Below are positions 29,528 to 38,123 of a stretch of DNA of 38,242 bases, in pieces. Made by a program: the position numbers and the translations under genes. Positions within the stretch are counted from its first letter, which is position 1, and each line of letters begins with the position of its first letter. The notes under the pieces are model-generated. The model was not told the DNA's origin. It made no database searches and was given only the letters and a program-made list of their open reading frames with translations. The stretch comes from Kocuria sp. (lineage in GTDB: Bacteria; Actinomycetota; Actinomycetes; Actinomycetales; Micrococcaceae), in assembly GCF_030530945.1 (NCBI RefSeq), contig NZ_JAUMTZ010000017.1:1-38242 (forward strand), given 5' to 3'.

Positions 29528-31168
29528 TCAGTGCTCCCGGACCGCGTCCCGGACCACCTCGGAGGAGATCAGGCACATGGGCACGCCGATCCCGGGACGC
29601 ACCGAGGACCCCGCGTAGAACAGCCCCTCGATCCCGGGGTCGGTGACGCTCGGGCGGAACAGCGCGGACTGACCCAGGGTGTGGCCGGGGCCGAGCATGG
29701 ACCCGCGCCACGCGTTGACGTCCGCGGCGAAGTCCCCGGGACCGTAGGTGCGCCGCACCACGATCCGCTCCGCGAGGTCCGGGATCCTCGCCCACCGGGC
29801 GAGCTGGGCCACGGCGCGGTCCGCCACCTGCTCCACGCGCGGCGACCCGGGCTCATCGGTGCCCGGGGTGTGCACCCCTCCACGCCCCCAGTCCGGCACC
29901 GCCGGGGAGGGGACCAGGATGAACAGGTTCTCGTCCCCCTCCGGCGCGGTGCCGGGGTCCGTGGCCGAGGTCTTGGACACGTAGATGGACGTCTCCTCCG
30001 CCAGGGGCGTGCCGTCCGCGATGCGCGCGAAGTTGTCGTCCCAGTCCGCGGTGAACAGCAGGTTGTGGTGCACCAGCTGCGGCAGCTTCCCCCGCACACC
30101 CAGGCACACGAGCACGCCCGAGGGACCGGGATCGCGGCGCTTCCAGCGGGACTCCGGCGCGCGGTACCCACTCGGCAGCAGCCGGGTCTGCAGGTGGTGC
30201 AGATCGGTGGCACCCACCACCACGTCCGCGGGCACCGTCACCTCCTCGCCGAGCACCCCCGCCCCGGGACCGGCGGTGTCCTCCCCCGCCAGGGCGACGC
30301 CGCCCGCGGCCGACGCGCGGTAGCTGACCCCGCGCACCGAGCCGGCCGAGCGGCGTCGTGCGCGGGCGGCACCCAGGCGGGAGCGCAGGGACGCGGGAGC
30401 GGGATCCACCCGGATCCCGGTGACCGTGGCACCCGTGACGACCTCCACCCCGGCGGCGCGCACCAGCCGCGCCATGGCGTCCACGAGGGCCGCGAAACCG
30501 CCCACCGGGTACTGCACGCCGTCCGTGAGGTCCAGGTGACTCATCAGGTGGTACATCGCAGGCGCGGTGTCCGGGGACGCGCCCAGGAACACGGCGGGGT
30601 AGCCCAGGATCTGGCGCTCGCGGGGGTCCGGGAACCGCGCGGCCACGTAGCGCTGCATGGACGTGGAGAGCAGACCCGCCAGGCGCGGCAGGTTCTTCAG
30701 CACCTCGGGGCGCAGCAGCTCCGTGGGGCGGGAGAAGTTCGTGTAGAGGAAGTGCTTCTTGGCGAGCCCGTAGACCTCCTCCCCGGAGTCCAGGTACTCG
30801 CGCAGCGCCCGGGAGGAACCGGGGTCCAGCTGCTCGAAGAGCTCCTCGGCCCGTCCGCTCACCACGTCCGTGGGCGCCTCGTCCAGGTGCTCCTCGAAGA
30901 ACGTGCGGTACCCCGGGTTCAGCCGCCGCAGGTCCAGCTCCGCGGCGGCGCTGGTGCCCATGAGCCGGAACCACCGGTCGATGACCTCCGGCATGAGGTA
31001 CCAGCTGGGGCCGGTGTCGAACGTGAAGCCCTCCGCGGACCAGCGCCCGGAGCGCCCGCCGAGTGTGTCCTGCTGCTCCAGCAGGGTCACCTCGTGGCCG
31101 TCCCTGGCGAGCAGTCCCGCCGTGGCCAGGCCCGCGAACCCGCCGCCGATCACCACTGTGCGTGTCAT
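29528..31168 (-). CDS. crtI: Phytoene desaturase CrtI
   Basis: A 546-residue FAD-dependent membrane-associated desaturase converting phytoene stepwise to lycopene. It starts with the dinucleotide-binding fold TRTVVIGGGFAGLATAGLLARDG (about 2-30) and LGGRSGRW, then FTFDTGPSWYLMPEV; the C-terminal family signature is GLFYAGSSVRPGIGVPMCLISSEV. An Ala/Arg/Gly-rich insert lies at about 250-310. It is the last gene of the marR-crtE-crtB-crtI operon; its ATG overlaps the crtB stop (ATGA). No lycopene elongase or cyclase gene follows, so the end product made by this locus alone would be lycopene or a partial desaturation product. Confidence 0.94.
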   Translation of the reverse strand: MTRTVVIGGGFAGLATAGLLARDGHEVTLLEQQDTLGGRSGRWSAEGFTFDTGPSWYLMPEVIDRWFRLMGTSAAAELDLRRLNPGYRTFFEEHLDEAPTDVVSGRAEELFEQLDPGSSRALREYLDSGEEVYGLAKKHFLYTNFSRPTELLRPEVLKNLPRLAGLLSTSMQRYVAARFPDPRERQILGYPAVFLGASPDTAPAMYHLMSHLDLTDGVQYPVGGFAALVDAMARLVRAAGVEVVTGATVTGIRVDPAPASLRSRLGAARARRRSAGSVRGVSYRASAAGGVALAGEDTAGPGAGVLGEEVTVPADVVVGATDLHHLQTRLLPSGYRAPESRWKRRDPGPSGVLVCLGVRGKLPQLVHHNLLFTADWDDNFARIADGTPLAEETSIYVSKTSATDPGTAPEGDENLFILVPSPAVPDWGRGGVHTPGTDEPGSPRVEQVADRAVAQLARWARIPDLAERIVVRRTYGPGDFAADVNAWRGSMLGPGHTLGQSALFRPSVTDPGIEGLFYAGSSVRPGIGVPMCLISSEVVRDAVREH

Positions 31169-32064
31169 GCCACCACCGAATCCTTGAGGGAGCGCGCCGC
31201 GATCCGCAGCTTCACCGCGGTGGGCACGCTGATGCGTCGCTGAGTGAGTTCGTGCGCGGGGACCCGTTCGATCCGCCGCGCGAGTTCCCGGAACAGGCCG
31301 TGGGCGATCGCCACCGCGCGGCGCGCACGCCGGTCCAGTGCGAGGATGCCGGGCACGGCGGCGTCGAGGTCCGCCGTGAGGTCCGCGAGCAGGGCCGCCT
31401 TCTGGGCCTCGTCCAGGTGCTCGGGGTCCGCTCCGGGGAAGTAGGTGCGGCCCAGCTGGTCGTGGTCCGCTCCGAGGTCCCGCAGGAAGTTGACCTTCTG
31501 GAACGCCGCACCCAGGCGCCGGGCCGTGGCGCGCAGCATCTCCCGCTGCTCGGGGGTGTCCGAGCGGGTGCCGCGCATGTCCATGAAGACCTCCAGGCAC
31601 ATCAGGCCCACCACCTCGGCGGAGCCGTAGATGTAGGAGTCCAGGGAGGCGCCGTCGTGCTCCGCGACGTGCAGGTCCGCGCGCATGGAGGCGAAGAACG
31701 GGCGGGTCAGCTCGCTGCCGAAACCGTGGCGGCGGGCCACGTCCGCGAAGCCGTGGACCACCAGGTCCGTGGCGAACCCGGTGTCCAGGGCCGCCTCCAC
31801 GGCGGCCTCGTACCCGTCCAGTGCCTGCCGGATCCGCTCGGCGTCCAGGCCGGCCTCCTGGGCGGTGCCGTCCACCACCTCGTCCGCGACCCGCACGAGC
31901 GCGTAGATCCCGGCGATGTCACGACGCACGGCCGGGGGCAGGGTGCGGCACGCGAGCGAGAAGGACGTGGAGTACTCGCCGATCACCCGCCCGGAGGCGG
32001 CCAGGGCGGTGTCCGTGTACAGGCGCAGCGACGCGGGCGTGGCCGGCGCGTCCGGGTGGCTCAT
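31165..32064 (-). CDS. crtB: Phytoene synthase CrtB
   Basis: A 299-residue enzyme condensing two geranylgeranyl diphosphates to phytoene through prephytoene diphosphate. The first Asp-rich motif is DEVVD at 61-65 (ALVRVADEVVDGT); the second lies in NFLRDLGADHDQLGRTYFP; YSTSFSLACRTLPPAVRRDI is the conserved N-terminal block. The start at 32064 (MSHPDAP) is preferred: it lies 11 nt past the crtE stop, with GTGAGG just upstream. An upstream ATG at 32106 would overlap crtE. Tightly packed between crtE and crtI. Confidence 0.93.
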   Translation of the reverse strand: MSHPDAPATPASLRLYTDTALAASGRVIGEYSTSFSLACRTLPPAVRRDIAGIYALVRVADEVVDGTAQEAGLDAERIRQALDGYEAAVEAALDTGFATDLVVHGFADVARRHGFGSELTRPFFASMRADLHVAEHDGASLDSYIYGSAEVVGLMCLEVFMDMRGTRSDTPEQREMLRATARRLGAAFQKVNFLRDLGADHDQLGRTYFPGADPEHLDEAQKAALLADLTADLDAAVPGILALDRRARRAVAIAHGLFRELARRIERVPAHELTQRRISVPTAVKLRIAARSLKDSVVA

Positions 32065-32075
32065 GGGGGTCCTCA

Positions 32076-33278
32076 CTACGAGTGTCTGTTCAGGACGTGG
32101 TGGCACAGCTCGTTCAGCTGCTCCCGCTGGGGGGTGGGCAGCGGGAGACCGTCCAGGATGGCGCGGGCACGGTCCACGAGGTCCGTGGCCAGCTCCACAG
32201 CGGCCTCCCGGGCGCCCGAGGAGGTCAGTGCCTCCCGGGCCGCGCCCACCGTGGTGGCCCCGGCGGCGAGGTCCTCCAGCGCCCTCCGTGCGTCCGGGAC
32301 ACCCATGCCGTGGGCGGTCAGCACCGTGGCCTTGCCGGAGCTCAGGTCCGCCTCCACGGACTTTCCGGTCACCGCGGGGTCCCCGAAGGTTCCCAGGAGG
32401 TCGTCCACCACCTGGTAGCCGACCCCCAGCAGCGCACCCGCCTGCGCCAGGCGCTCGGCGTGCGCCACGGACGCCCCCGCGAGCAGGGAGCCCGCGCGCA
32501 GCGGCGCCTCGAAGGAGTACGTGGCGGTCTTCAGCCGCTCCATGTCCAGGATGTCCTGGACGCCCGGGTGCTCCGCGCCGTAGCGGTGCAGGGACAGCAG
32601 CAGGTCGTCCAGCTCCCCCGCGGCGGACGCCGCCACGGCCTCGAACACCACGTCCGCCACCGCGCGGGAGCGCTCCGGGTGGGTGGTGCAGGTGGTGGCC
32701 AGGCGCAGCGCACCCGCCAGGAGGAGGTCACCCGCGAGGATCGCGGCGGACTCCCCGGCGTGCTCGGCCTCGTGCTCGGGCGCCCCGGCCGCGGCGGCGT
32801 CACGGCGGAACAGCTCCCCCACCGTGGGCCGCCCGCGCCGACGCCAGTCGCGGTCCACCACGTCGTCGTGGACCAGCAGGGCGGCGTGCAGCATCTCGAA
32901 CGACGCCGCCAGGCGCACGCACTGCGGGTCCGGCACCTCGGCCGCGCCCACCGAGTCCCCCGCGTGGTCCCCGGCGAACGCCCGCCACGCGATGTGCGTG
33001 AGCCGCGGGCGGATGAGCTTGCCGCCCGCCACCTGCTCACGGATGCGCTCCCACAGCAGCGGGAAGCCCGGACTGGTGGGCACGCGGTTGGCCGGCGCGG
33101 CGAAGAACGCGTCCAGCTCCTCGGTGACTGCCGTGCGGAAACGCTGCCAGGCGGGGTCGTCACCCGGCAGGGACGGTGCGCAGGCGGCGTGGCCGTCCGG
33201 TGTGGTCGGGCCGGCTGCGTCCCGGGGTTCCCGGGCCCCGGGGAGCTGAGTGCGCGCGTCCGGCGCCTGCCCGCTCAT
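32076..33278 (-). CDS. crtE: Geranylgeranyl diphosphate synthase CrtE
   Basis: A 400-residue trans-prenyltransferase making GGPP for the carotenoid pathway. The first Asp-rich motif is D138-D-V-V-D142 (LLVHDDVVDRD); the second is DDLLG in YQVVDDLLGTFGDP, where the last Asp is Gly, a form common in actinobacterial GGPP synthases. Residues before the first motif are small (HAALLV), consistent with C20 or longer products. GGKLIRPRLT matches the family's GGKRxRP block. The first 40 residues are not conserved. ATG overlaps the marR stop (ATGA). The regulator gene and the first pathway enzyme gene are thus translationally coupled. Confidence 0.92.
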   Translation of the reverse strand: MSGQAPDARTQLPGAREPRDAAGPTTPDGHAACAPSLPGDDPAWQRFRTAVTEELDAFFAAPANRVPTSPGFPLLWERIREQVAGGKLIRPRLTHIAWRAFAGDHAGDSVGAAEVPDPQCVRLAASFEMLHAALLVHDDVVDRDWRRRGRPTVGELFRRDAAAAGAPEHEAEHAGESAAILAGDLLLAGALRLATTCTTHPERSRAVADVVFEAVAASAAGELDDLLLSLHRYGAEHPGVQDILDMERLKTATYSFEAPLRAGSLLAGASVAHAERLAQAGALLGVGYQVVDDLLGTFGDPAVTGKSVEADLSSGKATVLTAHGMGVPDARRALEDLAAGATTVGAAREALTSSGAREAAVELATDLVDRARAILDGLPLPTPQREQLNELCHHVLNRHS

Positions 33279-33796
33279 GCGTTCCTCGGGGCGTGACCGG
33301 TGCCGGGCGCGGGGGCCGCGGCGTGCTTGGCGGGACGTTCGCGCAGCTGCTCCAGGTAGTCCTCCATGCGGGTGGCCGTGCCGGCGAGGAACCGCAGCAC
33401 CACCTGCCGGTCGGACTCGTCCAGCCCCACGAGCTCGTCCTCGACCATGCCCACCAGGGGGACCACGTACCCGGCGACGTCCGCCTTGGACGCCTCCACC
33501 GCGCGCACCGTCATGCGCCGACGGTCCTCACCGTGCGGTTCGCGCACCACGTGGCCGGCACGGACGAGGCGGTCCACCATGGCGGTCGCGGAGGCCGTGG
33601 TGATGTGCAGGGCGCGAGCCAGTTCCGTGGGCCCCATGGGGCGGTGCATCAGCAGGGCCATGGCGGTGTAGTCCGTGTCCTTCAGGCCCACGATGCGGCG
33701 CACCTGGAACCCGATGTCGGCGTTGAGGGAGATCACACGCCGCAGGGCGTGCGCGTGGGGACCGGCGTCGACGAGCTCCGACCAGCTGGTGTCCAT
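33275..33796 (-). CDS. MarR-family regulator heading the carotenoid operon
   Basis: A 173-residue winged-helix regulator: GLKDTDYTAMALLMHRPMGPTELARALHITTASATAMVDRLVRAGHVVREPHGEDRRRMTVRAV covers the recognition helix and wing, and a C-terminal helix follows for dimerisation. The tail is Ala/Pro-rich. As first gene of marR-crtE-crtB-crtI it probably controls its own operon; CrtR of Corynebacterium glutamicum is a known MarR-type carotenoid regulator responding to prenyl diphosphates. Start 33796 is chosen because GTGAGGAG lies 6 nt upstream; GTG at 33814 would add MDVRSR and suit a leaderless mRNA. An 11-bp palindrome sits over the predicted -10. Confidence 0.88.
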   Translation of the reverse strand: MDTSWSELVDAGPHAHALRRVISLNADIGFQVRRIVGLKDTDYTAMALLMHRPMGPTELARALHITTASATAMVDRLVRAGHVVREPHGEDRRRMTVRAVEASKADVAGYVVPLVGMVEDELVGLDESDRQVVLRFLAGTATRMEDYLEQLRERPAKHAAAPAPGTGHAPRNA

Positions 33797-33820
33797 CCGG
33801 CTCCTCACGTCCACGGTAGT

Positions 33821-33831
33821 TAGACAATCTA
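33821..33831 (-). promoter_or_regulatory. Operator-like palindrome TAGA-CAA-TCTA over the -10 of marR-crtEBI
   Basis: The palindrome overlaps the minus-strand hexamer TAGATT (33826-33831), the likely -10 of the operon. Binding of a MarR dimer there would block RNA polymerase, fitting autoregulation by the first gene. Promoter and operator are predicted from sequence only. Confidence 0.5.
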
Positions 33832-33881
33832 GTGAGCATCATGCTGTACGCACGCCGGGCGTGTCCAACCCCGCGCGGGTC

Positions 33882-34751
33882 TCACCCGAGACTGCGCAGC
33901 GCCCGCATCACGGATCCGCCGTAGCCCCCGCCGAAGCGGATGGCGTGGATCAGCAGGGGCGGCAGCTGGTACCACGGCACCCGCTGCTGCCAGCCGTCCG
34001 CGAGGGGGTAGGTCTCGTGGTAGGCGGCGAAGCAGTCCCGCCCGAAGCCCCCGAAGAGCTGCATCATGGCGATGTCGTACTCGCGGTGGCCGTAGAACGC
34101 GGAAGGGTCGATCAGCCAGTTGGCGCCCGAGCGGTCCACCACCCGGTTGCCCGCCCACAGGTCCCCGTGGAGCAGGCTCGGCGGCTCGGGGGGTCCCGCC
34201 AGCTCCGCGGCGCGCGGCGCCAGGCGTTCGAGCAGGCCCGACGCCGCCGGGTCCAGGTTCCCCGCCTCGACCGCCTCGCGCAGCAGCGGTTCGATCCGCC
34301 GCCGTAGCAGGAAGTCGGCCCAGTCGTCGGTGGGTGTGAGGTCCACGGGCACCGACCCGATGCGCTCCGGCAGATCCGGCGCCAGCCAGCCGACGTGCGG
34401 GGCCTGGGCCCGGTGGATCAGGGCCAGCCCGGTCCCGAAGCTGCGCTCCGTGGCGGTGTTCCGCCCGCCTGAGGTCTCCTCGATCCACTCCAGGGCCAGG
34501 GCCTCCTCGCTCACGTGGCGCACCCGGGGCACGCGGACCTCCTCCGGGGCCACCGCGCGCAGGGCCTCCAGCCCGGCGGCCTCCAGCGGGAGCACGCCCT
34601 CCACCACGCGGGGCATGGTCTTGGCGAACACCGGGCCCTCCGGCGTGTCCAGCCGGAAGGCGTTGGCGCTGTCCCCGCCGCTCAGGGGGTGCGCGGCGCT
34701 GGCGTGGAGCCCGGTCACGAGGTCCCGTGGAAGCTGCTCGAGGTTCGACAT
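33882..34751 (-). CDS. Fructosamine-kinase-family phosphotransferase
   Basis: A 289-residue protein-kinase-like small-molecule kinase of the fructosamine kinase/ketosamine-3-kinase family, which phosphorylates sugar adducts on amines to trigger deglycation. The catalytic loop is LLHGDLWAGNRVV (about 190-202); the metal-binding Asp is in WLIDPSAFYGHREYDIAMMQLFGG. The N-terminal lobe has a Gly-rich turn (LSGGDSANAF) and the conserved FAKTMP lysine. ATG at 34751, with a -10 6 nt upstream, suggesting leaderless translation; AGGAGG lies too close to the ATG (1 nt) to act as a normal ribosome binding site. Divergent from the ugp operon. The substrate in bacteria is often low-molecular ribulosamines or erythrulosamines; not determinable here. 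Confidence 0.87.
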   Translation of the reverse strand: MSNLEQLPRDLVTGLHASAAHPLSGGDSANAFRLDTPEGPVFAKTMPRVVEGVLPLEAAGLEALRAVAPEEVRVPRVRHVSEEALALEWIEETSGGRNTATERSFGTGLALIHRAQAPHVGWLAPDLPERIGSVPVDLTPTDDWADFLLRRRIEPLLREAVEAGNLDPAASGLLERLAPRAAELAGPPEPPSLLHGDLWAGNRVVDRSGANWLIDPSAFYGHREYDIAMMQLFGGFGRDCFAAYHETYPLADGWQQRVPWYQLPPLLIHAIRFGGGYGGSVMRALRSLG

Positions 34752-34757
34752 GCCTCC

Positions 34758-34763
34758 TGTCTA
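34758..34763 (-). promoter_or_regulatory. -10 hexamer TAGACA placed for a leaderless fructosamine-kinase-like mRNA
   Basis: TAGACA on the minus strand is followed by GGAGGC and the ATG, the same 6-nt spacing as for serA and alkB. Alternatively AGGAGG could serve as a cramped ribosome binding site of a longer mRNA. Confidence 0.45.
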
Positions 34764-34930
34764 GCACCGCCGTCCGACAGGCACAGGCGCCTGGACGCGG
34801 CCCACCCGGGAGGTGGGCGGTGCACCGGGACGCGGGCGGGCGGCGTCGTGCTCGGCCGGGCCGGGAAAGCCGGGCCGGGAAACCTGCCGCGGGAGGTAAC
34901 AACCCCAGGTTGCCGGAGGGCGAACTGTGC

Positions 34931-35947
34931 GTGACGGATACCCCCCACCCCCGTTTCCCGCCGCGTCACGCGGACCCTCCACGATGGCTCTCCGTGAGTA
35001 CATCCCTGAGCGCAGGCCCTGAGCCCCTGCCGTCCGCGAGCCGTCCCGGGAAGATCCGGCGACGCCGCCGCTGGGACCCCGCGCAGGTGGGCCTGGCGCT
35101 GGTGCTGATCGCCCCGAACCTGATCCTGCTGGCCGTGTTCACCTACAGGCCGCTGCTGGACAACATCCGGCTGTCCTTCTTCAGCTGGAACATCTCCTCG
35201 CCGCGGGCCACGTTCATCGGGCTGGACAACTACGTGGCGTGGGCCAAGGACCCCACCAGCTGGCAGATCCTGTGGCACACGGTGGTCTTCACCGGCTTCG
35301 CCGTGGTGGGCTCCATGGCCCTGGGACTGGCGCTCGCCCTGCTGCTGGACCAGAGGCTGCGCGGCCGCGGCTTCGTGCGCTCCGTGGTCTTCGCGCCGTA
35401 CGTCATCTCCGGCGCCGCCGTGGGCGTGGCCTTCCAGTTCGTCTTCGACCCCAGCTACGGGCTGGTCCAGGACCTGCTGGGCCGCTTCGGGATCGCCACC
35501 CCGAACTTCTACCAGGAGCCCGGGTGGGCGCTCGCCATGATCACCACCACCTACGTGTGGAAGAACCTGGGGTACACGTTCGTGATCTACCTCGCCGCCC
35601 TGCAGGGCCGGCGCACGGATCTGGACGAGGCGGCCGAGATCGACGGCACCCCCGCGTGGCGCCGCTTCCACCGGATCATCCTGCCGCAGCTGCGGCCCAC
35701 CACGTTCTTCCTGTCCATCACCGTGCTGCTGAACTCGTTCCAGGTGTTCGACATCATCCAGGTCATGACCTCCGGGGGTCCCTTCGAGACCGCCACCACC
35801 ACCATGGTGTACCAGGTCTACCAGGAGACGTTCGTCAACAGCCGGGCGGGCTACGGCGCCGCGGTGGCCACCATCATGTTCCTGATCGTGCTGGTCATCA
35901 CCGCCGTCCAGGTGCGCTTCCAGGAACGGAGCGAGCAGCTGTCATGA
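34931..35947 (+). CDS. ugpA: ABC transporter permease, UgpA-like
   Basis: A 338-residue MalF/UgpA-type inner-membrane permease with six predicted helices, part of an importer for glycerol-3-phosphate or another glycerol-phosphate or sugar substrate. It contains GLALVLIAPNLILLAVFTYRPLLDNIRLSFFSWN (first helix) and the ATPase-coupling EAA loop DLDEAAEIDGTPAWRRFHRIILPQLRPT. The start is uncertain: GTG at 34931 has GGAGGG 10 nt upstream; GTG at 34994 would give 317 residues without a visible site. The ATG of the next gene overlaps the stop (ATGA). UgpA is suggested by the A-E-B gene order and the UgpB-like third gene; other CUT1 importers are possible. Confidence 0.83.
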   Translation: MTDTPHPRFPPRHADPPRWLSVSTSLSAGPEPLPSASRPGKIRRRRRWDPAQVGLALVLIAPNLILLAVFTYRPLLDNIRLSFFSWNISSPRATFIGLDNYVAWAKDPTSWQILWHTVVFTGFAVVGSMALGLALALLLDQRLRGRGFVRSVVFAPYVISGAAVGVAFQFVFDPSYGLVQDLLGRFGIATPNFYQEPGWALAMITTTYVWKNLGYTFVIYLAALQGRRTDLDEAAEIDGTPAWRRFHRIILPQLRPTTFFLSITVLLNSFQVFDIIQVMTSGGPFETATTTMVYQVYQETFVNSRAGYGAAVATIMFLIVLVITAVQVRFQERSEQLS

Positions 35948-36762
35948 AGATCTCCCGCGTCATCGGCTACCTGGGAATGGTGGCGGCCTTCGCGCTCGTG
36001 GCCGTGCCCGTGTACTTCATCGTGATCACCTCCCTGAAGGGGCACTCGGACATCTACTCCGACCCCATCACGTGGTGGCCCCACCCCTTCGCCCCGGAGA
36101 ACTACCAGTACGTGTTCGAGAAGGTGAAGTTCGGCCGGTACCTGGCCAACTCCGTGGTCATCACCGGCGTGCTCTCGCTGATCGAGGTGGTCCTGGGCGT
36201 CCTGACCGCGTACGCCTTCGCGTTCCTGCGCTTCCCCGGGCGCAAGGTGCTGTTCCTGTTCGTGCTGGCGTCCCTCATGGTGCCCAGCCAGATCACCGTC
36301 ATCTCCAACTACGCCCTGGTGGCGCAGCTGGGATGGCGCAACACCTTCCAGGGCATCATCGTGCCGCTGGCCGGCGTGGCCTTCGGCACTTTCCTGATGC
36401 GCAACCACTTCCTCAGCCTGCCCCGCGAGGTCATGGAGGCCGCGGAGATGGACGGCACCGGGTTCCTGCGCAAGCTGTTCCGCGTGGTGCTGCCCATGTC
36501 CTGGCCCACCCTGATCGCCTTCATCCTCATCACCGTGGTGACCGAGTGGAACGAGTACCTCTGGCCGTTCCTGATGTCCGACACCGACGCCGTGGCGCCG
36601 CTGCCCATCGGACTCACCCAGCTGCAGAACAACGAGGGCCTGAGCAACTGGGGCCCGGTCATGGCAGGCACTGTCATCGCGACCATCCCCATGATCGTGG
36701 TCTTCATCCTGCTGCAGCGGCACATGATCAAGGGCCTGACCGCCGGAGCGGTCAAGGGCTGA
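35944..36762 (+). CDS. ugpE: ABC transporter permease, UgpE-like
   Basis: A 272-residue MalG/UgpE-type permease with six helices, partner of the preceding permease. The N-terminal outer segment HPFAPENYQYVFEKVKFGRYLANSV is typical of the family; the EAA loop is EVMEAAEMDGTGFLRKLFRVVLPMSWP; TEWNEYLWPFL follows. The C-terminus QRHMIKGLTAGAVKG is the canonical CUT1 ending. Its ATG overlaps the ugpA stop by 4 nt, so the two subunits are produced in balance. The substrate-binding protein gene starts 57 nt downstream. Confidence 0.88.
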   Translation: MKISRVIGYLGMVAAFALVAVPVYFIVITSLKGHSDIYSDPITWWPHPFAPENYQYVFEKVKFGRYLANSVVITGVLSLIEVVLGVLTAYAFAFLRFPGRKVLFLFVLASLMVPSQITVISNYALVAQLGWRNTFQGIIVPLAGVAFGTFLMRNHFLSLPREVMEAAEMDGTGFLRKLFRVVLPMSWPTLIAFILITVVTEWNEYLWPFLMSDTDAVAPLPIGLTQLQNNEGLSNWGPVMAGTVIATIPMIVVFILLQRHMIKGLTAGAVKG

Positions 36763-36818
36763 GACCCCGCACCATCCCGTCCGACACACCCATCACACCC
36801 TCGAAGAAGGAAGCACAC

Positions 36819-38123
36819 ATGGACATCTCCCGCCGTCACGCCCTCGGACTCCTGGGCCTCGGAACCGCCGCGGCCGTCACCCTCTCCGGCTGCGCAGGAG
36901 CCGGCGGCTCCGGCTCCTCCGGCGGCCAGGAGGGCTCCGGGAAGCTGCAGTTCTGGTCCAACCACCCGGCCAGCTCCAAGGACCTGGAGCAGAAGATGGT
37001 GGACGCCTGGAACAAGGCCAACCCGGACACCCCCGCGGAACTCGTGGACGGCGGCGCCGACTACGAGGAGATCGCCCAGAAGGTCAACGCCGCACTCGCC
37101 GGCGGGGACCTGCCGGACGTCTTCGTGGCGTCGGACGTGAACTGGTTCAACTTCGCGCTCAACGAGTCCGTGACACCCCTGGACGAGCTCTGGGAGAAGA
37201 ACGGGATCGACGCCAGCACCTACGTGGACACGCTGCGCGAGGACTACAAGCTCAAGGACAAGCACTACTGCGCGCCCTACTCCCGCTCCACCTGCATCAT
37301 GTACTTCAACAAGGACATGGTGCAGAAGGCCGGGCTGCCCGTGGACCGGGGACCCCGCACCTGGGAGGAGTTCGCCCAGTGGGCGCCGCAGCTGGTCAAG
37401 GCCAACGGGGGCAAGCCCGCGCTGGTCCTCCCGGACGGCTCCAACTACCTGGACTGGTACTTCCAGGGCATGATCTGGACCTTCGGGGGCGCCTACTCCC
37501 GGGACTGGAAGGCCACGTTCACGGAGGAGAACTCCATCAAGGCCGGGGAGTTCCTCAAGAAGCACGTGGAGCAGGGGCACATCAAGATCGTCAAGGACGG
37601 CGCCAACGACTTCGGCGTGGGCAACGGCGCCTCGCTGCTCGAGTCCACGGGGTCCCTGGGCAGCCTGCGGGAGGCCGCCAAGTTCGACTTCTACACCACC
37701 TACCTGCCGGGCCCGAAGCCCGGCTGCGCCACCGGCGGTGCGGGCCTGGCCATCCCGAACGGCATCAGCGACGAGCGCAAGCAGACCGCCGCCAAGTTCA
37801 TCGACTTCATCACCAACACGGAGAACACCATCACGTTCACGCAGGCCACGGGCTACATGCCGGTGCGCAAGGACGCCATGGACCGCGCGGACGAGAAGAA
37901 GTTCATGGCGCAGAACCCGGACTCCATGACGGCGATCCACCAGATGCGCGACAACACCAAGCCGCAGGACGCCGCGCGCGTCTTCGTCTCCGGCGGGGGC
38001 CAGCGCATCGGCGGTGCGCTGGACCGCATCACGTTCGGGGGCGAGGACGTGCGGACCGTCTTCCAGCAGCTCCAGGACGAGACCCAGAAGATCATCGACT
38101 CGGACATCAAGCCCAAGCTCTGA
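36819..38123 (+). CDS. ugpB: Solute-binding lipoprotein, UgpB-like
   Basis: A 434-residue extracellular binding protein of the CUT1 class, delivering substrate to the two permeases. The signal peptide MDISRRHALGLLGLGTAA carries a twin arginine near the start (Tat-like) and a lipobox LSGC with Cys25 as the lipidated residue, then a Gly/Ser linker. The mature part has LQFWSNHPASSKDLEQ, NAALAGGDLPDVFVA and RSTCIMYFNKDMVQKAGLP, in line with UgpB-like proteins. ATG has GAAGAAGGAAG upstream. The family order ugpA-ugpE-ugpB-ugpC would place the ATPase gene next, but the window ends in low-complexity sequence. The substrate is inferred, not shown. Confidence 0.86.
   Translation: MDISRRHALGLLGLGTAAAVTLSGCAGAGGSGSSGGQEGSGKLQFWSNHPASSKDLEQKMVDAWNKANPDTPAELVDGGADYEEIAQKVNAALAGGDLPDVFVASDVNWFNFALNESVTPLDELWEKNGIDASTYVDTLREDYKLKDKHYCAPYSRSTCIMYFNKDMVQKAGLPVDRGPRTWEEFAQWAPQLVKANGGKPALVLPDGSNYLDWYFQGMIWTFGGAYSRDWKATFTEENSIKAGEFLKKHVEQGHIKIVKDGANDFGVGNGASLLESTGSLGSLREAAKFDFYTTYLPGPKPGCATGGAGLAIPNGISDERKQTAAKFIDFITNTENTITFTQATGYMPVRKDAMDRADEKKFMAQNPDSMTAIHQMRDNTKPQDAARVFVSGGGQRIGGALDRITFGGEDVRTVFQQLQDETQKIIDSDIKPKL

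Noticed and set aside
33840..33880. Terminator CACGCC/GGCGTG after the fructosamine-kinase-like gene
   Set aside because: The loop would be a single base or the stem only 5 bp; not convincing.
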